A stretch of DNA of 64,000 bases from Diplosphaera chodatii (GCA_032358165.1 JAALGY010000012.1:1178001-1242000); one strand, 5' to 3'. Counted from the stretch's first letter, positions 35,901 through 48,324 are shown. Program-made: numbers and translations. The notes: generated by a model not told the origin, from the letters alone.

Positions 35901-38900
35901 CCACACCAGAGCCGTCATCTGCAGGTGCCTGGTATACCCCGCACTGCCTGAACCCTGCCGCATACTTCTGCCAGGGTTCCACGAGATCCTGTCTACCTGC
36001 ACGCACACCTAGATACTCTGCAATCACTCTGATAAGGTTCGGTGCCGCTTCTCTGAAGGCAATGCAGAGGCAGCAAAGAAGGCAGCAGCTGATACACTCG
36101 CTCCCAGCTCTGACACTCATTCGACTCCAGAAGCGTCGTTGACAGCTGCACGGGCATCAGCTACAGTCTCGCATGCAGAGGCTCCGGCATCGCAGCCAGC
36201 ATCAGCCAGTGCCTCTGCATCAGGTGAGCCTGGCCACGTTGGCAGGTGGGGTGCGTCTTCCACTTGCTTCACATACGCAAACCCTCGTTGGTTGAGCACG
36301 CTGAACATGAGGGCCGTGAACCTCGCTAGCTCCATGAGACCTTGCGAATTGACACCACAGGATGGGGGAATGCGCTGTTGGCTGCCAATGCCAAGGCAGC
36401 TGAACAGGCGGCGGCGGCTGCAGCACGCCAGATTGAGGAGGCCAAGGGCGGCGCTGCAACCACAGCAGCCTCAGCTGCCTCCGCACCAGCATTCAGCTTT
36501 GGCCTCCAGCCGTCTGCTCCAGCGGCAGCCTCAGATGATGCGGGCTCTTCCGCAGCAGCACCAGTAGACGGTGCAAAGGCAGCGGGCGGCAGACCGCTCT
36601 TTGGCTTTGGGCAACCCGCCACCTCTCAGCCCGCCTCGAGCACTGGTGTGTCATCGGCCTTTGGCATGCCCAGCTTTGGCCAGCCACCGGGGTCGACCAC
36701 AGCTTCGGATTTCGGCAAGCCAGCAGTCTCCAGCTCAAGCACAGATGTCAAGCCAGACTCCAGCGTCTTTGGCAACGCATCACCAGCATCTTCAGCGCCG
36801 TCTTCGATGGCACCTGCGGCATCAGGCCCCTTTGGATTTGGCTCTGCCGCAATGAGCAGCATTGCCAGCAGCGCTGCACCCACACCCGCTGCAGTATCCA
36901 AGCCGCTGTTCAACTTCGGACTCTCACCATCACCTCCGGCACCAGCGAGCGCAGCCTCTGCGGCAGATGCGTCCAGCTCAGCTATTAAAGGGTTTGCTGT
37001 TGGGCTGGGCTCAGGTTTCCTGGCCGGCGCCTTCGGCGCTGTGCCAGCGGCAGCAGCAGACGGCACAACAGCAGATGGCAGCAAGGCTGCAAAGCCACCA
37101 CCAAACCTCAGCTCGCCCACCCTCAGTGACCTCACACGTGCAGCCAGCGGTCCGCTGCGGCAGACATTCGGGCTCACGCCCAGCCCCAGCAGCACGTTGG
37201 CTTCCTCTGCTGACAGGGCCAGCACTGCGGAGCAGGCAGCGGCGCAACCGCAGGCACCTGCAGCAAGAGCGCCGGCGCAGCCGCCGCTGCCATCGCGCAG
37301 CCAGGTCGCCCAGGCCCAGCAGGCAGCAGCGTCAGTCCTGGGCGGCTCCAGGCCGCAGGCCGGCCCGCCAGCAGCTGCAGCACCCAAGCGGCAGCCGGCG
37401 CAGCCGCCGCTGCCATCGCGCACCCAGCTGGCGCAAGCGCAGCGGGCAGCGTCAGCGGTGCTCGGCAGCGCAGCGCACGCCGAGCCCGCTGCTGCACCTG
37501 CGCCGGTGCAGCCGCCTCTGCCATCGCGCAGCCAAGCTGCGCAGGCGCAGCAGGCGGCTGCTGCAGCGTTTGGCAGTCCCACCCAGCCGCCAAGGGCTGC
37601 TGCGCCGCAGCATCAGCAGCAGCCGGCCCAGCAGCCACCGGCTCCAGCCTCAGGGGAGCAGCAGTCGGCTTTGCCGCCCAGTGAGGCGAGCACCGAAGCT
37701 GACGAGGCCGAGGATGCACCCGTGCAGAGACCGCAGCCCCAGCTGCAAGGTATTGTTGACAGCGTCATGTGCACACCGCTCATTTGCCATGCCTTGGCAG
37801 GTGGCCTGCACGAGGCGCTGCCAAATCCAACTGCAAATCTGAAGTATGTCATGCCGGCTTCTCTGTACACACAAAAATCGCACACGTGCCGCAGGGGAGG
37901 GCAGGGAAGTGGAGGCCATGGAGGCAGACTTCCTGGAGTCTCTGTTTGAGACGCGGCGGCTGGAGGCGGAGCTGTCCTCAGCGCTGCAGCCACTGCTGGA
38001 CCCGCAGGTGCAACTCCTCAGCCACATGCCAAGTATCAGTCAGCAATGTCTGTAAGGCGCCTGTTCTCGTTGAACGAGCAGCGGCGATGAATGCATCGTG
38101 CATCATGGTACTGCTGAGGCCCATGTTCCTTGCACTTCAGGCAACCAGCACCGCGAGCGCCTCAGGCTTTGGTCGCCTGCAGCAGGATGTGCATCGAGCT
38201 GCCGATGAGGCACGCACCCTTCGGCAACAGCTGGAGACGCAGCGCGCAGCCTTTGCCAGTCTGTGGGATGCTGCCAAGGTCCGGAGTCAATCTTATGGAA
38301 TTTCAGGCTTTCTAGTGAATATGTTTCTGACACACCTCTTCACATTGACCTCCTGTTCCTCATGCAACCATTGAAGCAAAACCCAGTAACCACCTCGTTG
38401 TTTGCAGGCCAACACGCGGCGGCTGGCGGCGCTCCCGGCGTTCCAGCCGTCCGACGGGCCGGGCGGCAAGGCGGCCGCGCTGGCCAGGGCGCCGCTGGAG
38501 CCGCGGCTGGCGGCGCTGCGGGACCGGCTGGCGGCGCAGGCGGCGGCGCAGCTGCGCTCGGCGGACGAGCTGCTGGACGCGCTGCAGGTGCGGCGTCCAG
38601 CTGTCCTGTCAGTTTCGCAAGTGTGTCTGCCGAGGAGGTGTAAAGGCTGATCAAGAGTGCAGAGCACTATGTCAAGGCTATCACAGTGACCTTGAGACTT
38701 GCAACTCGTGCACACCTGCCACTGTCCGAGGTCCACGCTCAGAACAGATCGTTTACACGCAGCGAGTGGTGTGGCGATCTGCGAGCACATGTTTTACACT
38801 GACCGAGGCCTCGCATACCAGCTTCACCTGTGCACCTGCACAAGCAAGCCTAACATCGCTGTTTGCAGGCCCTGGAGTGGCGCAAGCAGCATGGTGAGGC

Positions 38901-41900
38901 GGCAGTGCCGCCACGCGAGCAGCCGCAGCGCCTCTACACAGCCATCAATGCACAGCTCGCCGTCACTCGCGCCCAGGTGCGTGCTGGCAGAGTGGCAGTC
39001 GGTTGCTCTCAGCCTTGTGACATTGGCGTTACGTTGCCCATCTCGTACATGTAATCACATTGCATCTGTGCCCATTGCCAAATGACGACCCTATCAGGAA
39101 ATCGGACAAAGCACACCTGCAATGATGCAGGCGGCAAGGCTTGACGCCATGCTGGAAGCGCTGGATGCCGCGGGCCGGCTGCCGCCCGGGCTGCTGGAGG
39201 AGCTGGTGGGCGACGCCGCTGCAGGGGGGGCCGATGGCAGGGGGGATGAGGAGGACGCCCGCGGGGCCAGCAGGTGGCTGCGGTCGCCATCGCCGCGGCG
39301 GCTGCCGCTCGCGGCCACACCGCCAAAGTCCTCAGGGTGCATTTGGCACTATTGGTTGCCCCTTCCCACTCCGCTGCTTGCACTTGACTTGCGACGACTG
39401 GGTGTGCGTAGACCTTGTGCCATCCATCCCTGCAGACGAGCCGACGGGTGGCAGCTGCTGCGGAACAGCCCCGCAGCCAGCAGGCGGCCGCCTCCTCCGG
39501 TGCCCCGCGCCGCTGCGGTCGCGCCGCGGGACGTGTGGCGGGGGCCGCAGGGCGACGCTCTGCGTGCCGCCATCCTCAGCAAGGCGAGGCCCAAGTAACG
39601 TGCCATGAGATCGGATGATGGGTGGCCAGTTCCAGGACGCAATCAGTGATTATTCCGGGAAGCTGTAGGCTGCACAGGGTGCCTGAGAGTCAGCAAAGAC
39701 TGCAGCCAGCTTGCATTTGCAGCTTTGGAACTCTGCTTCACCTTGTCAGCCCATAAGTGGTCGACTGGCAGGCAGAACTATCTCCTGCTGCATAGGATTC
39801 GCCATGCAAGTGCGCAGCTCCTGACTGAAGAGCGCCCGCCTGCAGGCAGCTGGTCCCGACGGCGGGTTGCGCGTCACGCGGCTGGGCGCCCCGCCGCAGG
39901 AACCGCAGTCGCGGCGCCACGCCCTGCCCGAAGCCCAGCAGCTCGTCCGGCAGTCTGAGGAGCGGCAGCAGCAGCAGCGGCAGCAGCAGCATCAGCAGCA
40001 GCAGCAGCAGCAGCAGCGGAGCGCGGCGCCGCCCGCTGCCACAACGCAGCCGCAGTTCTCCTTCCCGCTGCCGAGGCAGCCGTCGGCGCCCCAGCCCCCG
40101 CCGGCGGCTCCGCAGCAGCAGCCGCGGCTGCGGCGGCAGCCGCGGCAGCAGGCGCAGCGCGACGAGGGCGGCGAGCCTTCGGAGGACGAGCAGCCCGCCC
40201 CGACGCGCAACCTCAGGCGCCGCAGCACCGAGGCGGAGCCGGCGGCGGGACGCGGCGGGCCCACACCCGAAGAGGTGTCTTGTGCGGTGCATTATGAAGC
40301 TGTCAGCAGGTTCCCAACCGCTGCAAGGGAAAGCAAGAATGGTCTTTTGCATGCGCTTCCCAGTAGCCTGCATACGATCAGTTGCTTTCACCCTACACAT
40401 CAACCCAATCGAATGTAAAGTCTGCGCTCCTTTCGTATGACATGCAGATTGTTCCCTGCCTGCAATTCATGAGCTGGCTGTAAAAGTACAGTCGCTGTGT
40501 CACGCTGCCGCTGATGTCCCCACGGCCGCCTGCAGATCCGTGCAGCCAACCAGGCGCTGGCGCGCAAGGTGCAGGCGCAGCAGCCGGCCGCGCAGCCGGA
40601 GAAGCGCAAGCCCTCGGGCGAAGCGCCCTCACAGCCGCCGCTGCCGTCCCGTCGCCAGGTGACTGCTGCAAGAGGGGTGCACATTCGTCAGCCGCCTATG
40701 CCTGTCAGCATTGTGCCAATGGTATGCGGGTGTAGTCGACCACCACTTGTGGTGAGCCGGGGCGTGAACCTGAGCTTTCACCGCACTGCAGGTGGCTGAA
40801 GCACAGACGCTGGTACCAGGTGGCAAAGCAGCAACCGCACCGGCGCAGCCGCCAGCCCCCAGCCGGGCGGCCGCGGCGGCGGCGCAGCAGCGCATGCAGG
40901 CTGCCCTGCAGCAGACGTCGCAGCCGCAGCAGCAGCAGCAGCAGGAAGCGGCACTGGCAGCAAAGCCGACACCTAAACCCTCTGGGCTGCCGCCTGTGCC
41001 GTCCCGTGCCGCCGCCGCAGCCGCGCAGCAGCGCTTCGCCTCGACGCTGGCCCCGAGCAGCTCCGCCGCACCAGCCGCCAGCGGCACACCTGCAGCCTCT
41101 GCACCTGCCGGGCCAGCAGCGGCGCCTGCTGCCCCGTCCACCGGCGGCGCCACAGCATTCGGGGGCCTGCCGTTTGGCGGTGGCGCCGCCAGCACCCCCA
41201 GCTTCTCCTTTGGCCTGGGCAGCACCGCAGCGTCAGCAGGTCCCGCATCAACCCCGGCTGCTACCACACCTGTGCTGTCCTTTGGCGCCGCAACCCCGGC
41301 CTCAGCCGCTGCACCACCTGCATCGGCGCCGGCCCCGGCGCCCTTTGGTGCTGCCCAGCCCCCCGCCGCGCCCCAACCTGCCGCCGCCCCCGCCGTGACA
41401 TCCCCAACGCTGCCCTTTGGCAGCCAGGGCGCAGCTGCAGCGCAGCCGCTGTTCGGCGCCCCCGTACAGGCCATCGCATCCGGCCAGCCGGCTCCAGCAG
41501 CATCGGCAGCACCGTCATGGCTCACGCAGCCTGCTGCTGCAGCATCGAGCGCGACCGGCACGAGTCCCGCTGAGGCTCCGGCCGCGTCGTTCTCGGCCTT
41601 GGGGTCGGCCGCACCGGCGGCGGCGGCAGGTGCCGCCAAGCCCTTCGGCTTCAGCACGGCGCCCACTACATCCGCATTCGGCAGCGGCTCCAGCGCAGGT
41701 GCGTAATCGACGGCTGGCTGCACTGCTGCACGGCAGGCGCAATTATGTGTATCAAGTGTGTGCGCCGAGTTGCCAAGTGCTGCCGCAGGTGCCATGTTTG
41801 GTGCTGCACCAGTGCCTGCCAGCCCTGCTGCACCCACTGCATCCTCAGGCAAGAGCCTCTAATTCAATCACATGCATCCACATGTAGTCGCACCTGGAGA

Positions 41901-43281
41901 CGGCTCTTCAACCCCTCTCTGCACTGTACCACTTACGGCATGACATGCCGATCTCCTCTCAGGACGATCACTCATCCCCTCCATCTACGGCTGCGCAGGT
42001 GTCCCTGCTGGCGGCGTGTTCGGCAGCGGCAGTGGCTTCGGATCCCTGGGGTTGGGCGGCGCCGCGTCGAACCCCGCCACCGCCGCCAGCACGTCGCCCT
42101 TCGGCAAGGGCCTGTCGTTCGGGAGCAGCGCCCCCGCTGCCTCCTCCTCGCCCTTTGGTCCGTCTCCTGTACATTGCGTACATTGGATGTGCGTCTGTCC
42201 AGGCTGTGCTCTGCTGATTGCGGCTGCTGACTGTTGCGACTGCAAGCTCGCAAGGTGAAGTAAACATAGGAGGTATCTCACGTTGCTGGCGTGGGTGTCT
42301 ATCCACAGGCGCGACACCGGCCGCGCCCTTTGGCGCCGCGGCCTCTGCAGCGGCGCCCAGCGGCGGCGGCATCTTCGGCAGCACCGGCGCCGCCCCCGCT
42401 GCCGCCTCACCGTTCGGCGGCACCCCGGCGGCGTCGCCATTTGGCGCGGCCCCTGCTGCGGCGGCCGGCAGCTCGCCATTCGGGGGCGGCACATTTGGGC
42501 AGCCGGCTACCCCCGGCGGCGCGACCACCGGCGGCTTTGGCGCCTCCTCAGGGTGCGCAGCTCAGCTTCCATGTCTGCACTGTGCCACAGGACTCGGCGT
42601 GATGTGGCAACCCTTGCAACTGGCGTGATGCCCACACTTGGTCATGACGACCGAGCGTTGCTGGCGTCTGTGCTCACAGCTTTGGGCAGCCGACAGCCTT
42701 TGGCCAGCCGGCAGCTCCCGGCGCATTTGGCGCCACCAAAGCGACGGCCTTCGGGCAGCCGTCCGCATTCGGGCAGCCGGCAACGCCCGGCAGCGGCGGC
42801 GGCGGATTTGGCGGCTTTGGGCAGCCCGCCAGCCCTGGTGCGGCCGGTGCCACGCCCTTTGGCCAGGTGTGCACCAAGTTGCAGCTACACCTGGGTACCA
42901 TGCGGTGTCTGATGTCGCGGTCAAGCTGCCGCATATGTGCGAGCAAGGTTCCCAAGTTTGCTACTCCACATGGGCCCCGCGGTGGTGCAGGTGGCATCGC
43001 CGGCAGGCGGCTCGCCCTTCGGTCAGTCTGGCTTCGGGCAGCCGTCGACACCGGCATTCGGTCAGGCGGCGTCCCCTGCAGCGCCGGCGTTCGGCACTGG
43101 CAGTGGCGGCGGAGGTTTTGCCGCCTTTGGCGGCGGCGGCGGCGGGGGCTTTGCTGCGGCGGCGCGCGGCGGCGGTGGCTTCGGGGCTGCTGCCGCTGCA
43201 GGCCCAGGCTTCGGGTCGACAGCCGCCGCGCCGTCGGCGCCGCCGTCTGGCAATTCTGCGATGTGGGCGCCCAGGAAGTAA
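32957..43281 (+). CDS. NUP214: NUP214/Nup159-type nucleoporin (beta-propeller, coiled coil, FG repeats)
   Basis: Cytoplasmic-face nucleoporin; family members recruit the DEAD-box helicase that releases mRNA at the pore exit. ATG 32957 starts MDLQLQPEVSEADVTEEDG, followed by FFQSRGAVCFTPESELSPD and QVLAVSRRHGIIILSDPRG, the opening blade of Nup214 propellers. Further blades: LSLSPDEHVLAVMPAGGAIV (33525-33585), RSVAWSSDGKQMAFAAGGQV (34020-34080), DTVWWAAPSSVLVS (34312), and RLTAVDVPGVDAIAVAHRMS (34745-34805). LYTLSHLKRPLGGVV (35510) closes that part. An acidic linker with AQLPDSDE repeats follows, then an FG block (36342-37200; FGFGQPA, SAFGMPSFGQP), six PPLPSR-type motifs, coiled-coil exons (37900-39180; LFETRRLEAELSSALQPLL), a Gln-rich exon (39840-40275), and a second FG block (41150-43260) ending SAMWAPRK and TAA. 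The single-gene reading rests on strand continuity and the known family layout. Splice sites in the middle are approximate. Confidence 0.85.
34208..34249 (+). repeat. Two-copy 21-bp tandem repeat
   Basis: Two adjacent units of TCATTGAAATCGAACGCAAGC type (second unit TCATTGAAACCGAACGCAATG), differing at three positions. It lies in what I read as an intron of the NUP214-like gene, just before the exon beginning near 34280. If translated it would give an IEIERKLIETER-like stretch. Confidence 0.8.
37278..41007 (+). repeat. Six dispersed PPLPSR-type motif repeats within the NUP214-like protein
   Basis: QPPLPSR occurs at 37278-37298, 37401-37421, 37509-37529 and 40632-40652; variants QPPAPSR at 40846-40866 and LPPVPSR at 40987-41007. 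The first three are each followed by a (S/T)Q-x-AQAQ(Q/R)AA tail, the last two by an AAAAAAQQR tail. These look like duplicated short linear motifs rather than random low complexity. Confidence 0.8.
39964..40017 (+). repeat. CAG repeat coding for Gln-rich tract in the NUP214-like gene
   Basis: An interrupted CAG run (CGG and CAT breaks) encodes a Gln-rich tract with single Arg and His. It lies between the coiled-coil and second FG regions of the NUP214-like protein. Confidence 0.85.
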
Positions 43282-43891
43282 GCGCAATGTCGAGGGGAAG
43301 GGTCTACCAACATCGGCAGATAGAAGGTTTCTGGCGGCCCTACTACGTGTCAGCTTTGCAGAGGCCGACCGTTTTGAGCTGAGTCGAAAACATGTCCAGC
43401 ACAGTGTGAAGCTCAGGCTGTCATCCAGGGAAATCGTGAGCACCATGCAGACAACACGATGCCTGTAGGTCTGCAGAAGGCTTGTGGTTCCCATGGCGTC
43501 CTGGACCATGCATTGAGTTTGCTGGCAGTACGCCAGGCATGGGCACGGCATGCAATTACCAGGGCTGTTATATCAGTGAAACAGGGAGACAGGCGTACAA
43601 TGTCCCGGCAAGTCGCACTTTGACAAGGCACAATCATGTGGTGCTCAAGATGTTCACCCATACCGTAAGGACATCAAGCTGCACAATGGATGTCCAGCTT
43701 GCTGATCAGCAGTGCTGCTGCAGCATGACGTGTCAAAATGCTGACTTGCTTGCTACTTCGCTGACACCGGTCTGATGCTACACAGCGTGGGTGCCAGCCT
43801 GAAACACATGGTACATCTCTACAGTCCCCGTCAGGCCTCTTGGAACCTCTGTTGCAACCACTTGACTCAAAACCCTGCAGCAGATGGCCGA
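43282..43891. other. Convergent 3' spacer
   Basis: Sequence between the NUP214-like stop codon and the minus-strand stop of the next gene. No exon was recognised; it should hold the 3' ends of two convergent transcripts. Confidence 0.4.
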
Positions 43892-46800
43892 TCATCCCAA
43901 AGGACCCCTGGGTAGACCTGCGCCCGGGCTGCCTGCTGCATCGCTGCCACCTGCTGCAAGCGGACGCTGCGAGGCGCTGTCCCCGAGGAACGGCCGCCGC
44001 TGCAGCGATGGCGGCGTACCACCAAAGCGCCCACCTTGCATATCTATGGGCGAGGCCGCCGGTCCAGAGTCGCCGTGTGCAGAGTCGCCTCTGTCGTGCG
44101 CATTGCGCCAGCGTGCGACGCGGCTGCTGCCGGCAGCACCGGCCCCCCCGCTGCTGCTGCCGGCCGCCTCAGAGCCGCCGCGCGCAGCGGGCACGTTGCT
44201 GCCGCTGGCAAAGTCGGCGCTGCTGCGGCTGCTGCGGCCGCCGTACAGCGCAGCGGTGGCGCTGCCGCCGGCAAAGTACACGCCGCTGAGCGGCGCAGAC
44301 GTGGCGCTGAAGGCGCCGCCGCCCTGGCTGGGCCTCCCATACCCGGCAGTCGTGCCGCCGGGCAGGCAGAAGGGCGGCACGCTGCGGCCAGGGTGCTCGG
44401 CGAGGTCGGACAGCACCACGCGGCGCGCCTCGGTCAGGCTGTCCATGGGGCTGTCCCGCCGCAGCCCCGCCGCCAGCGCCTGCGACACCAAACGTCTGGG
44501 GGTCAACGGGGTGGCCGACACCACTCACTACCACCGACGAGCAGGCCTTGAGCTGGGGCGCAGGCTGTTTGACTGATGTCTGCGGGTAGCGGCCGGGCTC
44601 TGCATGTTCTGTCGCTGCGCGGAAACCAGGCTGTCGCTATATGGCCTGGCTCCAGCCGTCAACCTCAGTCGCCTCCACCCTGCACCTGATGGCGGCGCAC
44701 CTCGGGCCAGGCGTGGCTCGGGGGCGCCGACAGCGCGCGGCCCAGGCCCCCGTCGGCCTCGGCTTCGGGGCCCAGGGCGCCGCGCCCCGGCGGCGAGGCC
44801 GGCGGCGGGTTGGCCGCCAGGTCAGGCAGCACCGCCGCCCGCGCCGCCGCCAGGGAATCCACAGCTGCGGGGCGGTCGGCGGCGGCGCACGAGGCGTCGC
44901 GCGCCGAGTCCGTGCGCTCCGCCGGCTGCAGTCGGCAGCCAAGGCGTGGGTCTTGATCGTGGCACAGTGCACATGCAGCTCGTGGCGAGCTCGATGCCGA
45001 GGACACCAACGTTGCGCCTGATCCCTGCTCCGCCGACCACACCGAGCACGGCGCTGCGGGGGACTCCCGGGCACCTGGATCTCCTCCTGCACTGGTGACG
45101 GCTGCGGTTGCAGCGGCGGCGGCGGCGCGGCCACGGGGGCGGGCGTGGACCTGCGCCTCAGGCCACGCAGCGACAGGCGGCGCGCCCCGCGCCGCGGCGG
45201 AGCAACCGGCTCCGCTGCCGCCGGCTGCTCAGGTCCCGCTGATGCCTGCAGTGCGGTGCACGGCAGGGCAGCTTGTACACTGGGTTGATCGTCTATAATA
45301 TGGTGACATTGCAAGACTGTGCAGGTGCTGGCCCGGCTGCGACCCGTGGTTGTTCGTCTGCCAGAGCGTGCATTTTAAGAGCCTCTCAGCGACGGTCTGG
45401 CCAGCAGTCTACTCTGCTGCAGCTGGACTCTTCCTGTATAGCATGCTGAAGCCCAAGCCGCTGATCTGCACACCCGAGGAGGCCGTGCCTCCACATCACA
45501 GCTCACCGCTGCGTTTTCGGCTGCTGCATGCTCCACATTGGCTGCCGCCGCCGCAGCCGCCACGACAGACGAGGCGCCCATGGCCATCTGCTGCGCGTGC
45601 GCCCGCGGGCTGTCACAGATCTCCGCGGAACCGGCTGTGGCCACCGCAGCCGGTGCCGCGTCCCCCATCACCTGCACGTCGGGCGCTTCGCCCACGTTCA
45701 CAAGATGCATGCAGTGATGGGGCATGGCTGATCTTGAATCCAGGCCATGCCCGCTCGTCAGCAGACTCAATAGCAGTCACACAGTCGCATGCATGTTCCC
45801 GTACGCCAGGCTGGGCAGCCAGCCATGATCGCCCTGTATAGCTCACCAGCTGCCGTGCGGCGGAGAGAGACTCTGCTGCTGAGGGGCGCCTGTAGGCGTT
45901 GGCGGCAGCAGCCGCGGAGGCGAGCATCTCGCCCGCCGAGTCGCGCCGCTGCTGCGGTAGCTGTGCCGCCGCTGCCGCTGATGTGTCCTGCTGGGAACTA
46001 TCGTCCTCCTCGCCCGCAGAGTCCTGCAAGGCGACGCCAAGGCATCACACACATTGGCAGGGGTGCCCCACTGGCCTGGACCATGTGGATGACATAGTGA
46101 TCAGAGACAGGGAGACACAGCCACAGTCATTGTGCAACTGTGTTCCATTGTGATTATGATGTTCAGCACGAGGGGTGATGCAGGTATTCAGCCATTGAGA
46201 GCTACCGTTTGCAGTGATGGCCGACCAAAGGGCACAGCCTCGGCAGCCGGTGCCTGCGATGGCCCTGCCAGATCGGCGCGCGCACGCGCAGCCTCGGGCA
46301 CCACAGCAAACGCTGGCCTGCCCTGGGCGGCTTGGCCTACAGTGCATGCAACATCTGCATCGGCACGGGCATGCCACGTCTGGCGCACTGACCGCCACAG
46401 TGCCTGGACATGCAGCAGACAGTTCTGGCCAGCACTGACCATGTGCAACTTAGGAGATAAATAGGAGATATAGGAGGTGGGCAACTGCGACGGACATACT
46501 GGTAGGCAAATGCGACGGACATACTGCTGTGGCAACATCAGCACTGGCGCATGCATGTTGCATGCAGACACTGAGCGGCGCTGCTCACTGGCGAGGCGCA
46601 CGGCGGCGTCGAGGCTGTTGGCGCTGTCCCGCCGCTCGCGGTCCGCAATGCTGGGCGCCGGCAGCATGCCCGGCTCCCCCGCCTCGGCGGCCCCCTCCTC
46701 CTCCTGCACCACACAAAGGTCCCCGCACTCGGAAGCGTCCGGACTCATGCAGCACTTGCTTCAGCGTGATGGCCGTGATGCACGGTCCGCCGTGCGAGCA

Positions 46801-47542
46801 AAAGAGGCCCCCTCGCTCTATGCGACCAAAATGGCTAGGTGCTGAGCAGACACCCACTGGCTGTACTGACAGCCGTTGCGGACCTCGTGCGCGGAGTCCT
46901 GGCGCTCCAGGAGGCCGGGCGGCCGCGGCTCATAGTGCGCCGAGTCGAGGCGGTCCACCAGCGTCTGGCTGCCGGCAGTTAACGTCGTGGGCTGCGAGGG
47001 CCCCGTGCCGCCGCCGCCGCCTGCCGCTGCGGCACCGCCGCCGTTGCCGCCGCCGTCACGACCGCGGTCCGCTGACGCTGCGTCGTCCCCATAGCTCAGC
47101 AGCTCGGACACCTCGGATGCCACTGACTCGGCGGCAGAGTCGGTGTACATGGGGCGGCGCTGATGCGGAGTCGTGCCTGCGCCCTGCAGCAGTCATCGCT
47201 CGCAACCTTCCACTCCGACTTCCAGCTGATGGTGCTGCCTGCGCACCCTACTCCTGAGGAGGGTGCAGCCTGGAGTTCAGCTGGAGTCAGGCAGCGCAGG
47301 GTGCGCCCTACCTCCAGGTGACGGCTGTGCAGGTGCACGGCTGTCTGTCCGTACGGCGATAGTGGGGCAGATGGTCCCCTGCCGCCGCTGCCGCCGCCAT
47401 CACCACTGCCACTGCCACCAGGAGGTGAGCCGCGCGGTGTACCGCCCTCGCTTCCCACCCGCGCTGCTGCAGTACGTGGGGATGTGGACGCGGAAGTAGC
47501 CGCAGAAGCTCCACCTACACCGCGACAAAGGACGTCTGGCAA
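43892..47542 (-). CDS. Unrecognised low-complexity protein with repeated RRDSA-type motifs
   Basis: I do not recognise a domain. Minus-strand exon-like blocks share one style: Gly/Ala/Pro/Ser-rich sequence with a recurring motif (R)(R/Q/L/T)DSA. Serines of the motif fall near 47138 (YTDSAAESV), 46943 (DRLDSAHYE), 46895 (ERQDSAHEV), 46625 (ERRDSANSLDAAVRLAS), 46020 (QDSAGEEDD), 45939 (QRRDSAGEM), 45882 (YRRPSAAESLSAARQ), 44907 (ERTDSARDA) and 44452 (LRRDSPMDSLTEARR). A GARRLSLRGLRRRSTP block lies near 45200. ATG 47542 opens a Ser/Gly-rich N-terminus (TPRGSPPGGSGSGDGGGSGG) and the last open frame stops at 43892. Start, stop and exact exons are uncertain. The plus strand across 43884-44573 is also open, but it lacks the motif. 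Repeated basophilic-kinase-like sites suggest a phosphorylated, disordered protein; this is inference only. Confidence 0.45.
46480..46529 (+). repeat. Two-copy 25-bp tandem repeat
   Basis: Two units of about 25 bases, each containing GCGACGGACATACTG, lie head to tail at 46480-46504 and 46505-46529. They fall in probable intron sequence of the RRDSA-repeat gene. Confidence 0.8.
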
Positions 47543-48324
47543 TGGGTGTCAAAGATGCTGCTTCGCGGAGGCACACCTGTCCTGCTGAGGTCTGGAGCAT
47601 CATCATCGCGGTGAGCATTTGGCCAGCACCCTTTGCATGAGCAGGCTGCAACTACAAGATGGATGATTTGCTTTAATTCAGCTGCTGACGTGCATTGCCT
47701 GCGGATGCTGGCATCTCCTTGGGCAGCCTGTCGATCCACACCCAGCTCAAACACACGATCGACCAGCAACCTCTGACTGATGTACGCAAGGCGTGACTGC
47801 CTGCCAGAGGTCTGCAGACGTGCACCCTTCAGCCCGTGACCCGCCAACTAAACCGATACGGTATGACGTCCTGGTGATGCCGACTACAACTCGAGTACAC
47901 ATACGCTGCTTCACGCTGCGAGCACCCGGTGTGCGTACATTATGCGTCGGCTGTTGTACAATTGCGTGCCAAGTCCCAAGTGGTATCACCAGTCTCTGAG
48001 CGTTAGTCCTGCCATCGCTGCGGTACAAATCGACTGCCTGGAAGGGTGGAAGCACATCAGGGAGCCTGAACGACTTCCTGGGACGCCAAGGATGGCTGAA
48101 CTGGCTGATCGCTTAAACACGGACAACATTGCATTGAAGCGCCACGCCTGTGACTGCTAGCGACATGTAATCGTTGGAAAGTGGGGAACATTGCACGCAC
48201 AACTCGGAACCTCATTGTATGATCCTAGTGCGCCGCGGTCTGGGACTGCGCCACCCTGCCGCACACATCTGATCATGCCGCTGTGCTTATGACAGCCATC
48301 GCCTGACATTTGTGCCCGAGTCTG
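47543..48324. promoter_or_regulatory. Divergent upstream region (RRDSA-repeat gene / MetRS)
   Basis: About 780 bases between two outward-facing starts. No domain-like exon was recognised on either strand. It should contain both promoters; no specific element was identified. Confidence 0.35.

Noticed and set aside
36626..37582. 318-codon minus-strand open frame, and a 326-codon plus-strand frame at 36862-37842
   Set aside because: Both are shadows of the FG-repeat exon of the NUP214-like gene; neither has recognisable motifs or exon borders.
40629..41852. 407-codon open frame on the minus strand
   Set aside because: It is antisense to the FG/Ala-rich exons of the NUP214-like gene. GC-rich Ala/Gly/Pro codons leave all frames open, and the plus strand has the FG motifs and family layout.
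43884..44573. Plus-strand open frame of 230 codons
   Set aside because: It overlaps the minus-strand RRDSP-containing exon. The plus reading shows no repeat or domain, so the minus strand was preferred, with reduced confidence.
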